NCBI GenBank assembly: GCA_958295695.1
Contig: OY282363.1
Coordinates: forward strand, 3,290,225-3,354,224
Direction of reading: 5' to 3'
Length of the DNA stretch: 64,000 nucleotides
DNA from: an uncultured Alphaproteobacteria bacterium
Lineage (GTDB): Bacteria > Pseudomonadota > Alphaproteobacteria > SP197
The notes below the pieces were generated by a model, which made no database searches, was not told the DNA's origin, and was given only the letters and a program-made list of their open reading frames with translations. The position numbers and the translations under genes are program-made. Shown one piece after another: positions 35,767-46,300 of this stretch; position 1 is the stretch's first letter; each line of letters begins with the position of its first letter.

Positions 35767-36453
35767 TCATGGATTCAGCCGGTAGCCGCCCGGTTCGGTG
35801 AGAAGCAGGCGCGGGTTCGAGGGATCGTCCTCGACCTTCTGGCGCAGGCGGTAGATGTGGGTCTCCAGCGTGTGGGTCGCCACGCCCGCGTTGTAGCCCC
35901 AGACCTGGGCGAGCAGGACCTCGCGGCCGACCGCCCTGTTGCCGGCCCTGTAGAGGAACTTCAGGATCGAGGCTTCCTTGTCGGTCAGGCGCGCCTTGCC
36001 GCCGGTCTCGTCGTGGACCAGGAGCCTGGCGGCGGGCCGGAAGGTGTAGAGGCCGATGGTGAAGACCGCGTCCTCGCTCTGCTCGTGCTGGCGCAACTGG
36101 GCGCGTATCCGGGCGAGCAGGACGCCGAGCCGGAAGGGCTTGGCCACATAGTCGTTGGCGCCCGATTCCAGACCCAGGATGGTGTCGGCCTCGCCGTCGG
36201 CCGCGGTCAGCATGACGATCGGCATCTTCTGGCCCGTGCGCCGCAGCAGGCGGCACAGCTCGCGTCCGTCCATGTCGGGCAGGCCCACATCCAGGAGGAT
36301 CAGGTCGAAGCGGCCGGTCCTCGTCCGCTCCAGGGCCTCGGCGCCCGAACCGCACTCCTCGACGGCGAACTCCTCGTGGAGGCGTAGCTGCTCGGCCAGC
36401 GAATCGCGCAGCGCCGGGTCGTCGTCGACGATCAGAATGGTTCGACCGGGCAT
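35767..36453 (-). CDS. OmpR-family response regulator
   Basis: 228 residues. Receiver domain: acidic pair DDDPALRDS, phospho-acceptor Asp in LILLDVGLPDMDG (about residue 55), Thr in MLTAADGEADT and Lys in YVAKPFRLG. C-terminal winged helix (about 130-228) with the OmpR-type recognition segment THTLETHIYRLRQKVE. No histidine kinase gene is adjacent on either side, so it is an orphan. Start ATG at 36453. Confidence 0.94.
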   Translation of the reverse strand: MPGRTILIVDDDPALRDSLAEQLRLHEEFAVEECGSGAEALERTRTGRFDLILLDVGLPDMDGRELCRLLRRTGQKMPIVMLTAADGEADTILGLESGANDYVAKPFRLGVLLARIRAQLRQHEQSEDAVFTIGLYTFRPAARLLVHDETGGKARLTDKEASILKFLYRAGNRAVGREVLLAQVWGYNAGVATHTLETHIYRLRQKVEDDPSNPRLLLTEPGGYRLNP

Positions 36454-36695
36454 CCGAGGCCCCCGTTCAGTCGATCCGCCGGCGGGCGGGGCCCGTCCAC
36501 GGCGGTCCATGGAGGGCCGGGCGGCCAGGGTCGCGCCCCGCGCCGCGGCCGTCAACGCGGCCGCGGCCGGACTCTACGGCCCGGCGGGCGCCGCCGGCAA
36601 CGAAAAGCGGTCATGGCCCGCAGTTGGACGCGGCGGTGTTGCGGCGGCCGCGCCGGGCGTGTGAGGCTGCCGGCGCGAACCAAGCGGAGGCCGCC

Positions 36696-37202
36696 ATGCC
36701 CGCTAGGCGCCTGGGCCACGACGCCGTCGGCATGCCCAGCTTTGCCGGGCTGTTCGACCTGTCGTCCCACGCCCTGGCGCGGGACGCGCTCGACTTCGCC
36801 CTGTCGATGACCGAACCCGGCTACAACGTCTTCGTCCTGGGCGAGGACCGCTCGGGCCGCATGGACGCGACGCTCGCCTACCTCGAGGCCCACGTCGAGG
36901 ACGTCCCGCCCAGCAGCGACTGGGTCTATCTCAACAACTTCCGCCGGCCCCACAGGCCGCGGCCCGTGCGCCTTCCGGCGGGCGAAGGCCGCCGGTTCCG
37001 CGATGACATGGCCGAGCTTTTGCCCGCCCCGCGCGACGCGCTGAAGAAGGCGTTCGCGTCCGACGCCGACGCGCTCCGCGACGCCCGGGACTCGACGAAG
37101 GCGGAGATCGACCGGGCCTACGACGCGCTGCGCCGGGAGGACCGCCACCACGGTCTGGACGTCTGGTCGGGGGGCCGGGGGGCGGGGGACTGTCCCTGGT
37201 GA
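36696..37202 (+). CDS. Lon-like (AAA_32-type) protease, N-terminal fragment before frameshift
   Basis: From the ATG at 36696 (GGAGG upstream) about 168 residues. FAGLFDLSSHALARDALDF, then YNVFVLGEDRSGRMDATLAY, the degenerate nucleotide-binding loop usual for this Lon subfamily, then WVYLNNFRRPHRPRPVRLPA. The frame ends at 37202, just after a G-rich stretch, while the rest of the same protein continues one frame over from 37199. An intact protein of the family is about 780-800 residues. So this is one gene with a single frameshift near 37170-37190, either real or a sequencing error. Confidence 0.82.
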   Translation: MPARRLGHDAVGMPSFAGLFDLSSHALARDALDFALSMTEPGYNVFVLGEDRSGRMDATLAYLEAHVEDVPPSSDWVYLNNFRRPHRPRPVRLPAGEGRRFRDDMAELLPAPRDALKKAFASDADALRDARDSTKAEIDRAYDALRREDRHHGLDVWSGGRGAGDCPW

Positions 37203-39040
37203 TCCTCGGAACGGACGGCAAGCCCATGAGCCAGGACGAGCTGGCGGCGCCGCCCGAAGACCGCCGCGCGGGCCTGGAGTCGGCCATGGAAGCGATCGAT
37301 CCGACGATGGCCGGAATGCGCGCCACCGCGCGGCGCGCCGAGATCGACCGCCGGATCGCCGACGAGACGGCCGGAACCCTGCTCGCCGACCTAGAGGCGT
37401 CCCACGGCGGGCGCCGGGGATTGGCGCGCTGGCTGGTCGAACTCCGCTCGGACATCCTCGACAACCTGCACCTCTTCCGGCGGGACGACGAAGGCGCCGG
37501 GACGCCCGGCCCGGCCCGGACGGACGGCGCGGAGCGGCGGGAGCCGGGCGAGATCGACCGCCGCTACGCGGTGAACCCGATCGTCGACAACGGCGACACC
37601 CGGCGCCCGAACGTGGTGCTGGAGCCCAACCCGACCTACGAAAACGTCTTCGGCGCCATCGAGCGCCGCCCGGCGTCGGGCGCGCTCCACACCGATTTCA
37701 CCATGATCCGGGGCGGCGCGCCGCACCGCGCCAACGGCGGCGTCCTCGTGCCGCGCGCCGACGCCATCGCGGCCCAGCCGGCGACCTGGCGTTTCCTGAA
37801 GGGCGCCCTGCGCGACAGGGAGATCGGGATCGAGGAACTCCACCGCCACGGCGGCGCGCCGCTCACGGGCACGCCCAGGCCGAAGCCCATCCCGCTCGAC
37901 GTCAAGGTCGTGCTGGTGGGCGCGCCGGTCTGGCGCCGCCGCATGCTCGCCGCCGACCCGGAGTTCCGCGCCCACTTCAAGGTGAAGGCCGAGATCGACC
38001 CGCGGGCGCCGGCGGAGGACGGCGACGTGGCGCTCTTCGCCCGGCTGATCCAGAAACAGGCGGTCGCCCAGGGCCGGCGGTGCGAGGACGACGCCATCGA
38101 CCTCCCGATGGGCCACGCCGCCCGCTGGGCCGACGACCGCGGCAAGCCCTCCTCGCGCTTCGAGCTGATCGCCGAGGCCGGCTGGCTTTCCGGCGGGGAC
38201 CGCATCGACGCGGCCTGCGTCGCGCGCGCCATCGACGAACGGCGCCGCCGCAACGGACGCTCCGAGGCGCGGAGCCAGGAGCGCGTCCTCGAAGGCGCGG
38301 TGACGATCGACACCGACGGCGCCAAGACCGGGCGGGTCAACGGCCTCGTCCATCTCGATCTCGGCGACCGCGGCTTCGGGCTTCCCAGCCGCATCGCGGC
38401 GCGGACCTACGCGGGCGCCTACGGCGTCGTCAACATCGAGCGCCGCGTCGCCATGGGCGGTCCGATCCGGCAGAAGTGCGCGCCGACCGTCGAGGGCCAC
38501 CTGAACGGCCCGTTCGCGCGCCGCCTGCCCCTGTCGTTCTCCTGCTCGATCGCCTTCGAGCAGTCCTACGGCGCCGTCGAGGGCGATTCCGCGTCGCTCA
38601 CGGAGACCTGCGCCATCCTGTCGTCGCTGTCGGGCCTGCCCGCGCGCCAGGACATCGCCATGACCGGCTCGCTCAACCAGGCCGGGGAGACGCGGGCCGG
38701 CGGCGGCGCCAACCACAAGGTCGAGGGTTTCTTCCGCGCCTGCCGGGAGCGCGGCCTGACGGGCCGGCAGGGCGTCATCGTCCCGGCCGGCAACGAACGC
38801 AACCTCGTGCTCGGGGACGAGGTGGTCGAGGCGGTGCGCGAGGGCCGGTTCCACGTCTGGAGCGTGGCGACGGCGGCCGAGGCGATCGAGCTCCTGACCG
38901 GGACGCCCGCGGGCGAGGCGGGCGACGACGACGCCTGGCCGCCCGACAGCGTGTTCGGCCGCGTCGAGGCCCAGCTCGGGGCGTTCGACCGCGCCCTCAC
39001 CGAACGCGCGGTCGACCGGCTCGGCGGGCGGCGCGGATGA
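37199..39040 (+). CDS. Lon-like protease, C-terminal fragment after frameshift
   Basis: 613 residues from a GTG at 37199. The middle part has YAVNPIVDNGDTRRPNVVLE and a segment TDFTMIRGGAPHRANGGVLV, typical of AAA_32-type Lon-like proteases. The C-terminal Lon proteolytic domain shows the catalytic Ser in VEGDSASLTE and Lys in GGGANHKVEGFF. It is an ATP-dependent or ATP-independent protein-quality protease. Its real N-terminus is encoded at 36696-37202. The stop overlaps the next gene's ATG (ATGA at 39037-39040). Confidence 0.88.
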   Translation: MILGTDGKPMSQDELAAPPEDRRAGLESAMEAIDPTMAGMRATARRAEIDRRIADETAGTLLADLEASHGGRRGLARWLVELRSDILDNLHLFRRDDEGAGTPGPARTDGAERREPGEIDRRYAVNPIVDNGDTRRPNVVLEPNPTYENVFGAIERRPASGALHTDFTMIRGGAPHRANGGVLVPRADAIAAQPATWRFLKGALRDREIGIEELHRHGGAPLTGTPRPKPIPLDVKVVLVGAPVWRRRMLAADPEFRAHFKVKAEIDPRAPAEDGDVALFARLIQKQAVAQGRRCEDDAIDLPMGHAARWADDRGKPSSRFELIAEAGWLSGGDRIDAACVARAIDERRRRNGRSEARSQERVLEGAVTIDTDGAKTGRVNGLVHLDLGDRGFGLPSRIAARTYAGAYGVVNIERRVAMGGPIRQKCAPTVEGHLNGPFARRLPLSFSCSIAFEQSYGAVEGDSASLTETCAILSSLSGLPARQDIAMTGSLNQAGETRAGGGANHKVEGFFRACRERGLTGRQGVIVPAGNERNLVLGDEVVEAVREGRFHVWSVATAAEAIELLTGTPAGEAGDDDAWPPDSVFGRVEAQLGAFDRALTERAVDRLGGRRG

Positions 39041-39537
39041 CCGACCTCGTGGTGAGCGCCGACGGGCGCTGCCGGTTCGGCGCGAGGACCTTCCGCTGCG
39101 TCCTTGGCCGCGGCGGGATCGTCGTGGACAAGCGCGAGGGCGACGGCGGCACTCCGGCGGGGACCTGGCCGCTGCGCCGCCTGCTCTTCCGTCCCGACCG
39201 CGAGCCCGAACCCGTCTGCGCCCTGCCTTCCACGCCGATCGCCGAACGGGACGGCTGGTGCGACGACCCCGGCCACCCGGACTACAACAGGCCGGTCCGG
39301 CTGCCGTTCGGCGCGCGCCGCGAGGCGATGTGGCGCGACGACCGCCTCTACGACCTCGTCGTCGTGGTCGGCCACAACGACGACCCTCCCCTTCCGGGCG
39401 GGGGCAGCGCCATCTTCCTCCATCTCGCCCGCGAGGACCGGGCTCCCACCGCCGGCTGCGTCGCCTTCGACCGCGGCGACCTCCTGGAGATCCTCGCCGG
39501 CCTCGACGCCGGCTCGCGCCTGATCGTGGAGGCCTGA
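39037..39537 (+). CDS. L,D-transpeptidase-family (YkuD-like) protein
   Basis: 166 residues. The YkuD-type domain is seen in FRCVLGRGGIVVDKREGDGG, a central VVVVGHNDDPPLPGGGSAIF and the catalytic motif HLAREDRAPTAGCVAF (His, then Thr-Ala-Gly-Cys with the nucleophilic Cys; Thr replaces the common Ser). There is no signal peptide, as in the short L,D-transpeptidase-like subgroup (YkuD_2/ErfK-like) of alphaproteobacteria. Start ATG overlaps the stop of the Lon-like gene. Confidence 0.87.
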   Translation: MTDLVVSADGRCRFGARTFRCVLGRGGIVVDKREGDGGTPAGTWPLRRLLFRPDREPEPVCALPSTPIAERDGWCDDPGHPDYNRPVRLPFGARREAMWRDDRLYDLVVVVGHNDDPPLPGGGSAIFLHLAREDRAPTAGCVAFDRGDLLEILAGLDAGSRLIVEA

Positions 39538-39787
39538 GCGCCCACGGCGACGGCGGGAAGCCGTGGGCCTCGAAGGTCGCGCGGCCTTCCTCGCCAGCCA
39601 GGAACGCGCGCGACCGCGACCGTAACACCCATGGCTATCCGGCAAGATACAAGGGGAGCGGAACAGCGTCTCTCTCGCCCCGATGCGCCCACCGCGGGTG
39701 GGCGATGGAGTGGACGTCCCCTCCGACAGCATCTCAAGGCGCCATGACAGCGGCGCGGTGGCCGCGAACGGAGAGGAGGGGGCGTCC

Positions 39788-40420
39788 GTGGACCGGGGCG
39801 GCGCGATCGGGATCGATCTGGCGAAGCGGCGCTTTCATCCGCACGGTGCGCGCGCGGACGGTTCCGTCGCGTTTCGCAAGGCGCCGCCGCGCGAAAAGCC
39901 GATGGCTGTGCCGGCGTCCCGCCCGCCCCGCGTGGTGGCGATGGAGGCGGGCGCGAGCGCCCATTGTCGGGGCCGCGAGATCGCCCGGTTGGGCCACGAA
40001 GCGCGGCTTGTCCCGCCTCTCTACGTCAAGCCCTTCGTCAAGGGCCACAAGAACGACGCGGCCGACGCGGAGGCGATCCGCGAAGCGGCCACGCGCCCGA
40101 CCGTGCGCTTCGTGGCCGTCAAGACCGAAGACCGGCAGGCCCAGGGCATGGCGTTCCGCGCCCGCGACCTTCCGGCGCGCCCAGACGATCGACGCGCCGC
40201 GCGGCCACTTGGCGGAGTTCGGCGTCGTGGCTCCCCAAGGTCCGGCTTGCATGGCCAGGCCGGCGCGGGCCCTCGAGGATGCGGGGTCGGGGTTGCCCGG
40301 ACCGGCGCGCGCCTTGGGCCGGCTCCTGCTCGACCGGATCGCCGAGTGCGGCGCACGGATCGCCGAGTTGGACAAGGCCATGCGCGAGCGGTCGCGACAG
40401 GGCCTCGACCAAAGACAACG
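39788..40420 (+). pseudogene. IS110-family transposase remnant
   Basis: The N-terminal DEDD domain is recognisable from the GTG at 39788: IGIDLAKRRFHPHG (first D), VVAMEAGASAHCRG (E) and YVKPFVKGHKNDAADAEAIR (D-x-x-D). The frame shifts near 40160-40190, after MAFRARDL. The homology continues as QTIDAPRGHLAEFGVVAPQG in another frame to about 40420. The C-terminal serine domain is missing. It is an inactive fragment. Confidence 0.82.
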
Positions 40421-40442
40421 CTGGCGTCACAAGGGGGCGTCC

Positions 40443-40550
40443 ACACATGGCCGCTCCCAGCGCGCGGCCGATGGCGACCGAGGGATGGCCTCTCTCGATG
40501 AGCCGCGGCGAAATCTGCTTGCCCAGGGGGATCGGGGCCTCTTCGGTCAG
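40443..40550 (-). pseudogene. Possible IS30-type transposase N-terminal remnant
   Basis: Minus-strand peptide LTEEAPIPLGKQISPRLIER, then GHPSVAIGRALG, resembles the helix-turn-helix start of IS30-family transposases. Only about 35 residues are visible and no catalytic domain follows. It abuts the IS110 remnant. Weakly supported. Confidence 0.35.
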
Positions 40551-40700
40551 GGGCGCGAGCGGGCGCGCGGCCGGCGCGGCATGGGACGATGAATTGACCG
40601 TTCCGACGGTCACAAGACCGCCCGTGACCGATCGAACGGTCCATGACGGCCTTCCGGTGACGGTCGGCGGCGGCGGGAGCCCACCGGTGACGGACGCGCC

Positions 40701-41054
40701 CTACTCGTGGCCGTGGATCTGCCGCCAGTTGACCGGATGGACCACGACCACCGCCTTGGCCCACTGGGCGCGGTAGACCATCCAGGTGCCGTTGGGCAGC
40801 CAGATGCCGTCGCCGGGCACGAGGTTGAAGACGCCCTCCCTGGTCTCCAGGTCGAGCTGGCCCTCGAGAATGTAGATGTACTCGTCGTAAAGCACCGTCC
40901 ATTCCAGCTCGCAGTGCTCGAAGGTGCCGATCGAGGCGCCGAAGCTCTCGCTCTCGTTGACCGAGACGTCGCGCGCCATCGCGATCGCGCCCGGCGGGCC
41001 GCCGATCCGGGTGAACGCGCGGTCGACGGGTTTGACGTAACGGATGCCGGACAT
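40701..41054 (-). CDS. Cupin-domain protein (EutQ-like)
   Basis: 117 residues, single cupin barrel. The core is ILEGQLDLETREGVFNLVPG with the second motif GIWLPNGTWMVY. Two His of the usual metal site are not evident in the first motif, so metal binding is uncertain. EutQ-like cupins are found with amine and amino-acid catabolic operons. It starts at the ATG at 41054, 53 bases past the stop of the PhyH gene on the same strand. Confidence 0.82.
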   Translation of the reverse strand: MSGIRYVKPVDRAFTRIGGPPGAIAMARDVSVNESESFGASIGTFEHCELEWTVLYDEYIYILEGQLDLETREGVFNLVPGDGIWLPNGTWMVYRAQWAKAVVVVHPVNWRQIHGHE

Positions 41055-41107
41055 GGCGGTGCTCCTCCTCGGTTCGGTTGGATCGGGCCTTCGGCCCCGC
41101 GGCGGCG

Positions 41108-42049
41108 TCAAACCACCGCGGCGAGAACCCCGCGGCCGTCGTCCCGGACCTCCGCGTCCTCGGGCGTCGGCGCGGGTTCGATGTCGCCCCAGCGCAGGCG
41201 CCGCAAGGCGCCGGCCGCCGCGTTGAGGTCCGGCGTGGTGTGGCGGCGCTCGCCGAGCGGAGCGTCCTCGATCAGGCGGTGCGGGTCGTCGCCGTGGACG
41301 AAGCCGACGAACGGGCCGCCGAACTCGTAGCCCACCAGCCGCGCCAGACGGTCGGGCAGGGTCTTCGCGAGCGCCGGCGGCACGGCGAGGTGGAGGTTCT
41401 CCTCCTGGCGCAGCCAGCCCAAGCTGTACTGTACGGCGATCCCCGTGCGCGGGGCGTCCGAGGCGTTCGCCCCGCCGCCGTGGATCGCGCCGCCGACGTA
41501 GACCAGCACGGAGCCCTGGGGCATCTCGGCCGGGACGCACTCGTGCGCTCGCGCCCGCCGGCCATGTTCCCAGAGATGGCTTCCGGGCGCGACCACGGTG
41601 GCGCCGTTGGACGCGGTGAAGTCGGTGCCGGCCCACATGGCCGCCACGATGGCGGTCGGGCAGGGGTGGCGGAACGGGTAGATGTCGCCATCGCGGTGGA
41701 GCTCCTGCGCCCGCGCGCCGGGCTCCAGGTGCATGACGCCGGTGTAGTTCGCCTGGTAGCGCACGCAGTTGGGCAACAGCAGGCGGTCGCACAGGCCGAG
41801 CACCGTGTCGTGGACGATGAGGCCGTGGGCGGCGCCGGACTTGCCGACGAGGCCCTCGACGTTCTTGGCGAACGCGCCGTGGAAGTTGCCGGGTCCGAAC
41901 GGCGTGGCCTCGATATGGGCGGCGAGCTCGTCCCGGGCGCGAGCGACCGGTCCGGACGCGAGCCGCTCGATCACGACGCAGCCGTCGGTCGCCACGATCT
42001 CCGCGATCGCGTCGATCGGGGTCTTGGCGTCCACCCGCCCGAGCTCCAT
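41108..42049 (-). CDS. PhyH-type (phytanoyl-CoA dioxygenase family) 2-oxoglutarate oxygenase
   Basis: About 313 residues from the ATG at 42049; the frame is open to 42109. Iron ligands H and D in LHRDGDIYPF and distal H in AIHGGGANASD, with Arg in SDAPRTGIAV. Substrates of bacterial PhyH enzymes range from ectoine to quaternary amines and phosphonates, so none is assigned. It is related to the PhyH pair at 56465-58149 (shared LGWLRQE and HGGGAN blocks) but more distant. Divergent from the homocysteine methyltransferase-like gene, with a 127-base shared spacer. Confidence 0.88.
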   Translation of the reverse strand: MELGRVDAKTPIDAIAEIVATDGCVVIERLASGPVARARDELAAHIEATPFGPGNFHGAFAKNVEGLVGKSGAAHGLIVHDTVLGLCDRLLLPNCVRYQANYTGVMHLEPGARAQELHRDGDIYPFRHPCPTAIVAAMWAGTDFTASNGATVVAPGSHLWEHGRRARAHECVPAEMPQGSVLVYVGGAIHGGGANASDAPRTGIAVQYSLGWLRQEENLHLAVPPALAKTLPDRLARLVGYEFGGPFVGFVHGDDPHRLIEDAPLGERRHTTPDLNAAAGALRRLRWGDIEPAPTPEDAEVRDDGRGVLAAVV

Positions 42050-42176
42050 GGCGACCGCTCCGCTGTCCGTCTCGCCGCAGTCTACGGCAAGCGCCCCGCC
42101 GCGCGCCATCGGACATCTTCATTCGCCGGCGCGACGGCCCTATCATGCCGGCCGGTCGCATTCGGAGGACTGGGCG

Positions 42177-43157
42177 ATGACACTCAGCGACAAGCTCGCG
42201 TCGGGCGCCACCATCGTGCTCGACGGCGCGACCGGCACGGAGATCGCGCGGCTGGGCGGCAGGATGAACAGCGCGGCGTGGTGCGCGGAAGCGAACAAGA
42301 CCAGACCGGACATCGTGCGCACGGTCCACGAGGAATACATCCGCGCCGGGGCCGACATCGTCACCGCCAACACCTTCGCGACCTGCCGCCATGTCCTGGC
42401 CGGCGCGGGCCTGGCCGACGAGACCGCCGCGATCAACCGGCGCGCGGTGGAGCTGGCGCGCGAGGCGCGCGACAACGCCGCGCCCGGACGGCCGGTCTGG
42501 GTGGCGGGATCCATGTCGAACATGATGGCCTGGATCGAGGGCACGGTCAGCCCCGACCCCCGCTACAGGCCCACCCGTGACGAAGAGGCCGCCAACTACC
42601 GCGAGATGGCCGGCGTCCTCGCCGAGGCGGGCGCCGACCTGTTGCTCCTGGAGATGATGAGCGACATCGATCGCGCCGGCCTCGTCCTCGAGGCGGCGCT
42701 GGCGACCGGCCTGCCAGTGTGGGTCGGCATAAGCTGCAGCCGCGCGCCTGACGGCGCCATGGTCGGTTGGGACATCGCCCGGGAGGAGCGGGGCCGGCTG
42801 GCGGACGGCCACGAGGTCAGGACCCCGCCGCCGCTGGCGGAGATCGTCGAGGCGCTCACGGCGATGGGCGGCGACGTCTACGGCGTCATGCACAGCTCGA
42901 TCGAGGCGACCGGGCCGGGCCTGGAGGTCCTGCGCGGGCGTTGGGACGGCCCGGCGATGGCCTATCCCGAAACGCTGGTCTTCGATCCGGAGACCCACCG
43001 GCCGACGAAGGCGACCGTGGCGCCCGAGGAGTTCGCGGCCGCCTGCCGCGGCTGGGTCGACTCGGGCGTGCGGATCGTCGGCGGTTGCTGCGGCACGACC
43101 ATCGAGCACATCCGCGCCATGGTCGCCGCCCTGGACGAGACCGGGCAGGCCGCCTGA
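42177..43157 (+). CDS. Homocysteine S-methyltransferase family protein
   Basis: 326 residues. The Zn/Cys active site is GISCSRAP and GGCCGTTIEH near residue 303. The N-terminal VLDGATGTEIARLGGRMNSA is typical. It transfers a methyl group from a betaine or S-methylmethionine-type donor to homocysteine or a related thiol. Start ATG at 42177 after GGAGG. A betaine-linked donor would fit with neighbouring amine-catabolic genes, but this is inference. Confidence 0.9.
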   Translation: MTLSDKLASGATIVLDGATGTEIARLGGRMNSAAWCAEANKTRPDIVRTVHEEYIRAGADIVTANTFATCRHVLAGAGLADETAAINRRAVELAREARDNAAPGRPVWVAGSMSNMMAWIEGTVSPDPRYRPTRDEEAANYREMAGVLAEAGADLLLLEMMSDIDRAGLVLEAALATGLPVWVGISCSRAPDGAMVGWDIAREERGRLADGHEVRTPPPLAEIVEALTAMGGDVYGVMHSSIEATGPGLEVLRGRWDGPAMAYPETLVFDPETHRPTKATVAPEEFAAACRGWVDSGVRIVGGCCGTTIEHIRAMVAALDETGQAA

Positions 43158-43330
43158 GGGCCGCGTCGGCCCCGCAAGCTCCGGGCAAGCTCGGGCCAGG
43201 TTCTCGATACGGCGTTGACGCGCCACTTCGGGATGAGGGGAGGATCGGACCGGGATGCGCCGGGCGGCGCTGGACGGGCGGAGCCGCTTGGTCCACAACA
43301 CGAGGCTCGAGGCCCCGACCGGAGCGCGCC

Positions 43331-46300
43331 ATGACCGTGCGCCTCGCCGTCGATATCGGCGGCACCTTCACCGACGTGGTGCTCGACCGCGACGGCGAGG
43401 AGTGGACCGGCAAGGTGCCGACCACCCCGTCGGCCCCGGCCGACGGATTCATGGCGGGCGCCATGGAGATCCTGGATCGCGCCGGCGTCGCGCCCGGCGC
43501 GGTCGATCTCATCCTCCACGGCACGACGCTCGCCACCAACGCGCTGATCGAGCGCAAGGGCGCGGTCACGGCGCTGTTCGTCACCGAAGGCCACCGGGAT
43601 TCGCTGGAGATCGCCTACGAGAACCGGTTCGACCAGTACGACATCATGGCCGACCGCGCCGCCGTGCTGGTCCCGCGCGAGCGGCGCCTGCCGGTCCCCG
43701 AGCGGATCGACGCCCGCGGCGAGGTGCTGACGCCTCTCGACGAGGCCGCCGTGACGGCCTGGCTCGACCGGCTGGAGGACATGGACGTCGGCAGCATCGC
43801 GGTCGGCCTGCTCCACGCCTACGCCAATCCGTCCCATGAGCGCCGCGTCGGCCGGATGGCGCGGGCGCGCTTTCCCGACATGGCGGTCTCGCTCTCGTCG
43901 GACGTCTGCCCGGAGATCCGCGAGTACGAGCGCCAGACCACGGCCGTCGCCAACGCTTACATCAAGCCGGCCATGGCGCGCTACCTCGCCGACGTGGACC
44001 GGCGGCTGGCCGGGGCCGGGTTCCGGCGCCCCTGCCTTCTCATGACCTCGGGCGGCAGCCTCGTGACCATCGAGACGGCCCGCGAGTTCCCCGTGCGCCT
44101 GATCGAATCCGGCCCCGCCGGCGGCGCCATCCTCGCGGGCCATCTGGCCAGGCGGCTCGGCGAGGACGAGGTGGTGAGCTTCGACATGGGCGGCACCACC
44201 GCCAAGATCTGTCTGATCGACGGGGGCGAGCCCCTGCTCGGCCGCGTCTTCGAGGTCGACAGGGCGCACCGCTTCATGAAGGGCAGCGGCATGCCCCTGA
44301 AGATCCCCGTGGTCGAGATGGTCGAGATCGGCGCGGGCGGCGGCTCGCTCGCCTCGGTCGACCGCCTGGGCCGCATCCAGGTCGGCCCGGAGAGCGCGGG
44401 CGCCGACCCCGGCCCGGCCTGCTATGGCCGGGGCGGGACCCGTCCTTCCGTCACGGACGCCAACCTTCTGCTCGGCAGGCTCGACCCCGACGCCTTCGCC
44501 GGCGGCGCGTTCCCGCTCGACGCGGACGCCGCCGCCGCGGCGCTCCGCGCCCATGTCGGCGGGGCGCTCGGACTCGACGCCGGTTCGGCCGCGCTCGGCG
44601 CGGTCGAGATCGTCGACGAAACCATGGCGTCGGCGGCCCGGGTCCACGCGGTCGAGCGCGGCAAGGAGATCCGGAACCGCGCCATGATCGCCTTCGGCGG
44701 CGCGGCGCCGCTGCACGCGGCGCGTCTGGCCGAGAAGCTGGGGGTGTCCAAGATCGTCGTTCCGGCCAACGCGGGGGTCGGCTCGGCCGTGGGCTTCCTG
44801 TTGGCGCCCGTCGCCTACGAGGTGGTCCGGAGCCGCTACATGCGCATGTCGGCCTTCGACGCCGACGCTCTCAACGCGCTCTTCGCCGCGATGAGCGACG
44901 AGGCGCGCGAGGTGGTGGCGCTCGGCGCGCCGGGCGCGCCGGCGGTCGAACGCCGCCACGCCTACGCCCGCTACATCGGCCAGGGCCACGAGGTGAAGAT
45001 CGACCTGCCCGGCCGCGCCTTCGACGCCGCCGACGCCGCGAGGATCGCCGAGACCTTCGAGACCGCCTACCGCCGGCAGTTCGGCCGTTCCGTGCCCGGC
45101 CTCGAGGTCGAGGTCCTGACCTGGTCGGTGACGGCCCACGCGGAGCGGGACGGGACGGTCGGCGGCGCGACGGTCGCCGGCGAGCCGCGCGCGGCCTCGG
45201 GCGACGCGCGCCGGGAGATCGTCTTTCCCGGCCGCGCCGGGCGGAGCGAGGCTCGGGTCCACCGGCGCGACGGCCTCGCGGCGGGCGAGCGGGTCGCGGG
45301 TCCCGCGGCGATCGTCGAGGAACAGACCACCACGATCGCGCCGCCCGGGTGGCGGGCGGATGTCGACGGCGACGGCAACCTGATCCTCACCCGCGAGGCC
45401 GCCGCCGGAGCGGCCGCCGGCCTCGCCGCCGGACTGCGCCATCAGGTGCTGTGGGACCGGCTCATCGCCCTCGTCGAGGAGCAGGCCCAGGCGATCGTCC
45501 GCACGGCGTTCTCGACCACCGTGCGCGAGGCGGGCGACCTGTCGGCCGGGGTCTTCGACCTCAAGGGGCGCATGCTGGCGCAGGCGGTCACCGGGACGCC
45601 GGGCCATGTCAACGCCATGGCCGCGTCGGTCGGCTTCTTCATGGAGAAGTACCCGCCCGAGACCATGAGGGAGGGCGACGTCTACGTCACCAACGACCCG
45701 TGGCTCGGCACCGGCCACCTCTTCGACTTCACCGCGGTCACGCCCTGCTTCCGCGACGGCGCGCCGGTGGGCTTCTTCGCCTCGACCGTCCATGTCGTCG
45801 ACATCGGCGGGCCGGGCTTCGGGCCGGACGCCGGACAGGTCTACGAGGAGGGGCTGTGCATCCCCATCATGCGGCTGTTCGACGGCGGCCGGCCCAACGA
45901 GAGCGTGTTCGACATCGTGCGCGCCAACGTGCGCGAGCCGGTCCAGGTCGTGGGCGACCTCTATTCGCTCACCGCCAGCAACGATGTCGGGCGCCGCCGC
46001 CTGCTCGAGCTGATGGACGAGTTCGGCATGAACGGGCTCGATGACATCGCCGACCACATCGTCTCGACCTCGCGCGACGCCATGCTCGAGGAGATCCGCC
46101 GCCTGCCGCGCGGCTCCTGGCGGCGCGAGATGGCGTGCGACGGCTACGACCGGCCGGTCGCGCTGAAGGCCACGCTGACGGTCGCCGACGACGGGATCGA
46201 CGTCGACTTCGCCGGCACGTCCGGCGTCTCGCCCTTCGGCATCAACGTGCCGCTGACCTACACCCAGGCCTACGCCAGCTTCGGCGTGCGCTGCGTCGTG

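Noticed and set aside
40590..40665. Short inverted repeats near GACCGTTCCGACGGTC as IS ends
   Set aside because: They may simply be a terminator for the cupin gene; arms are short and not at transposase-homology boundaries.
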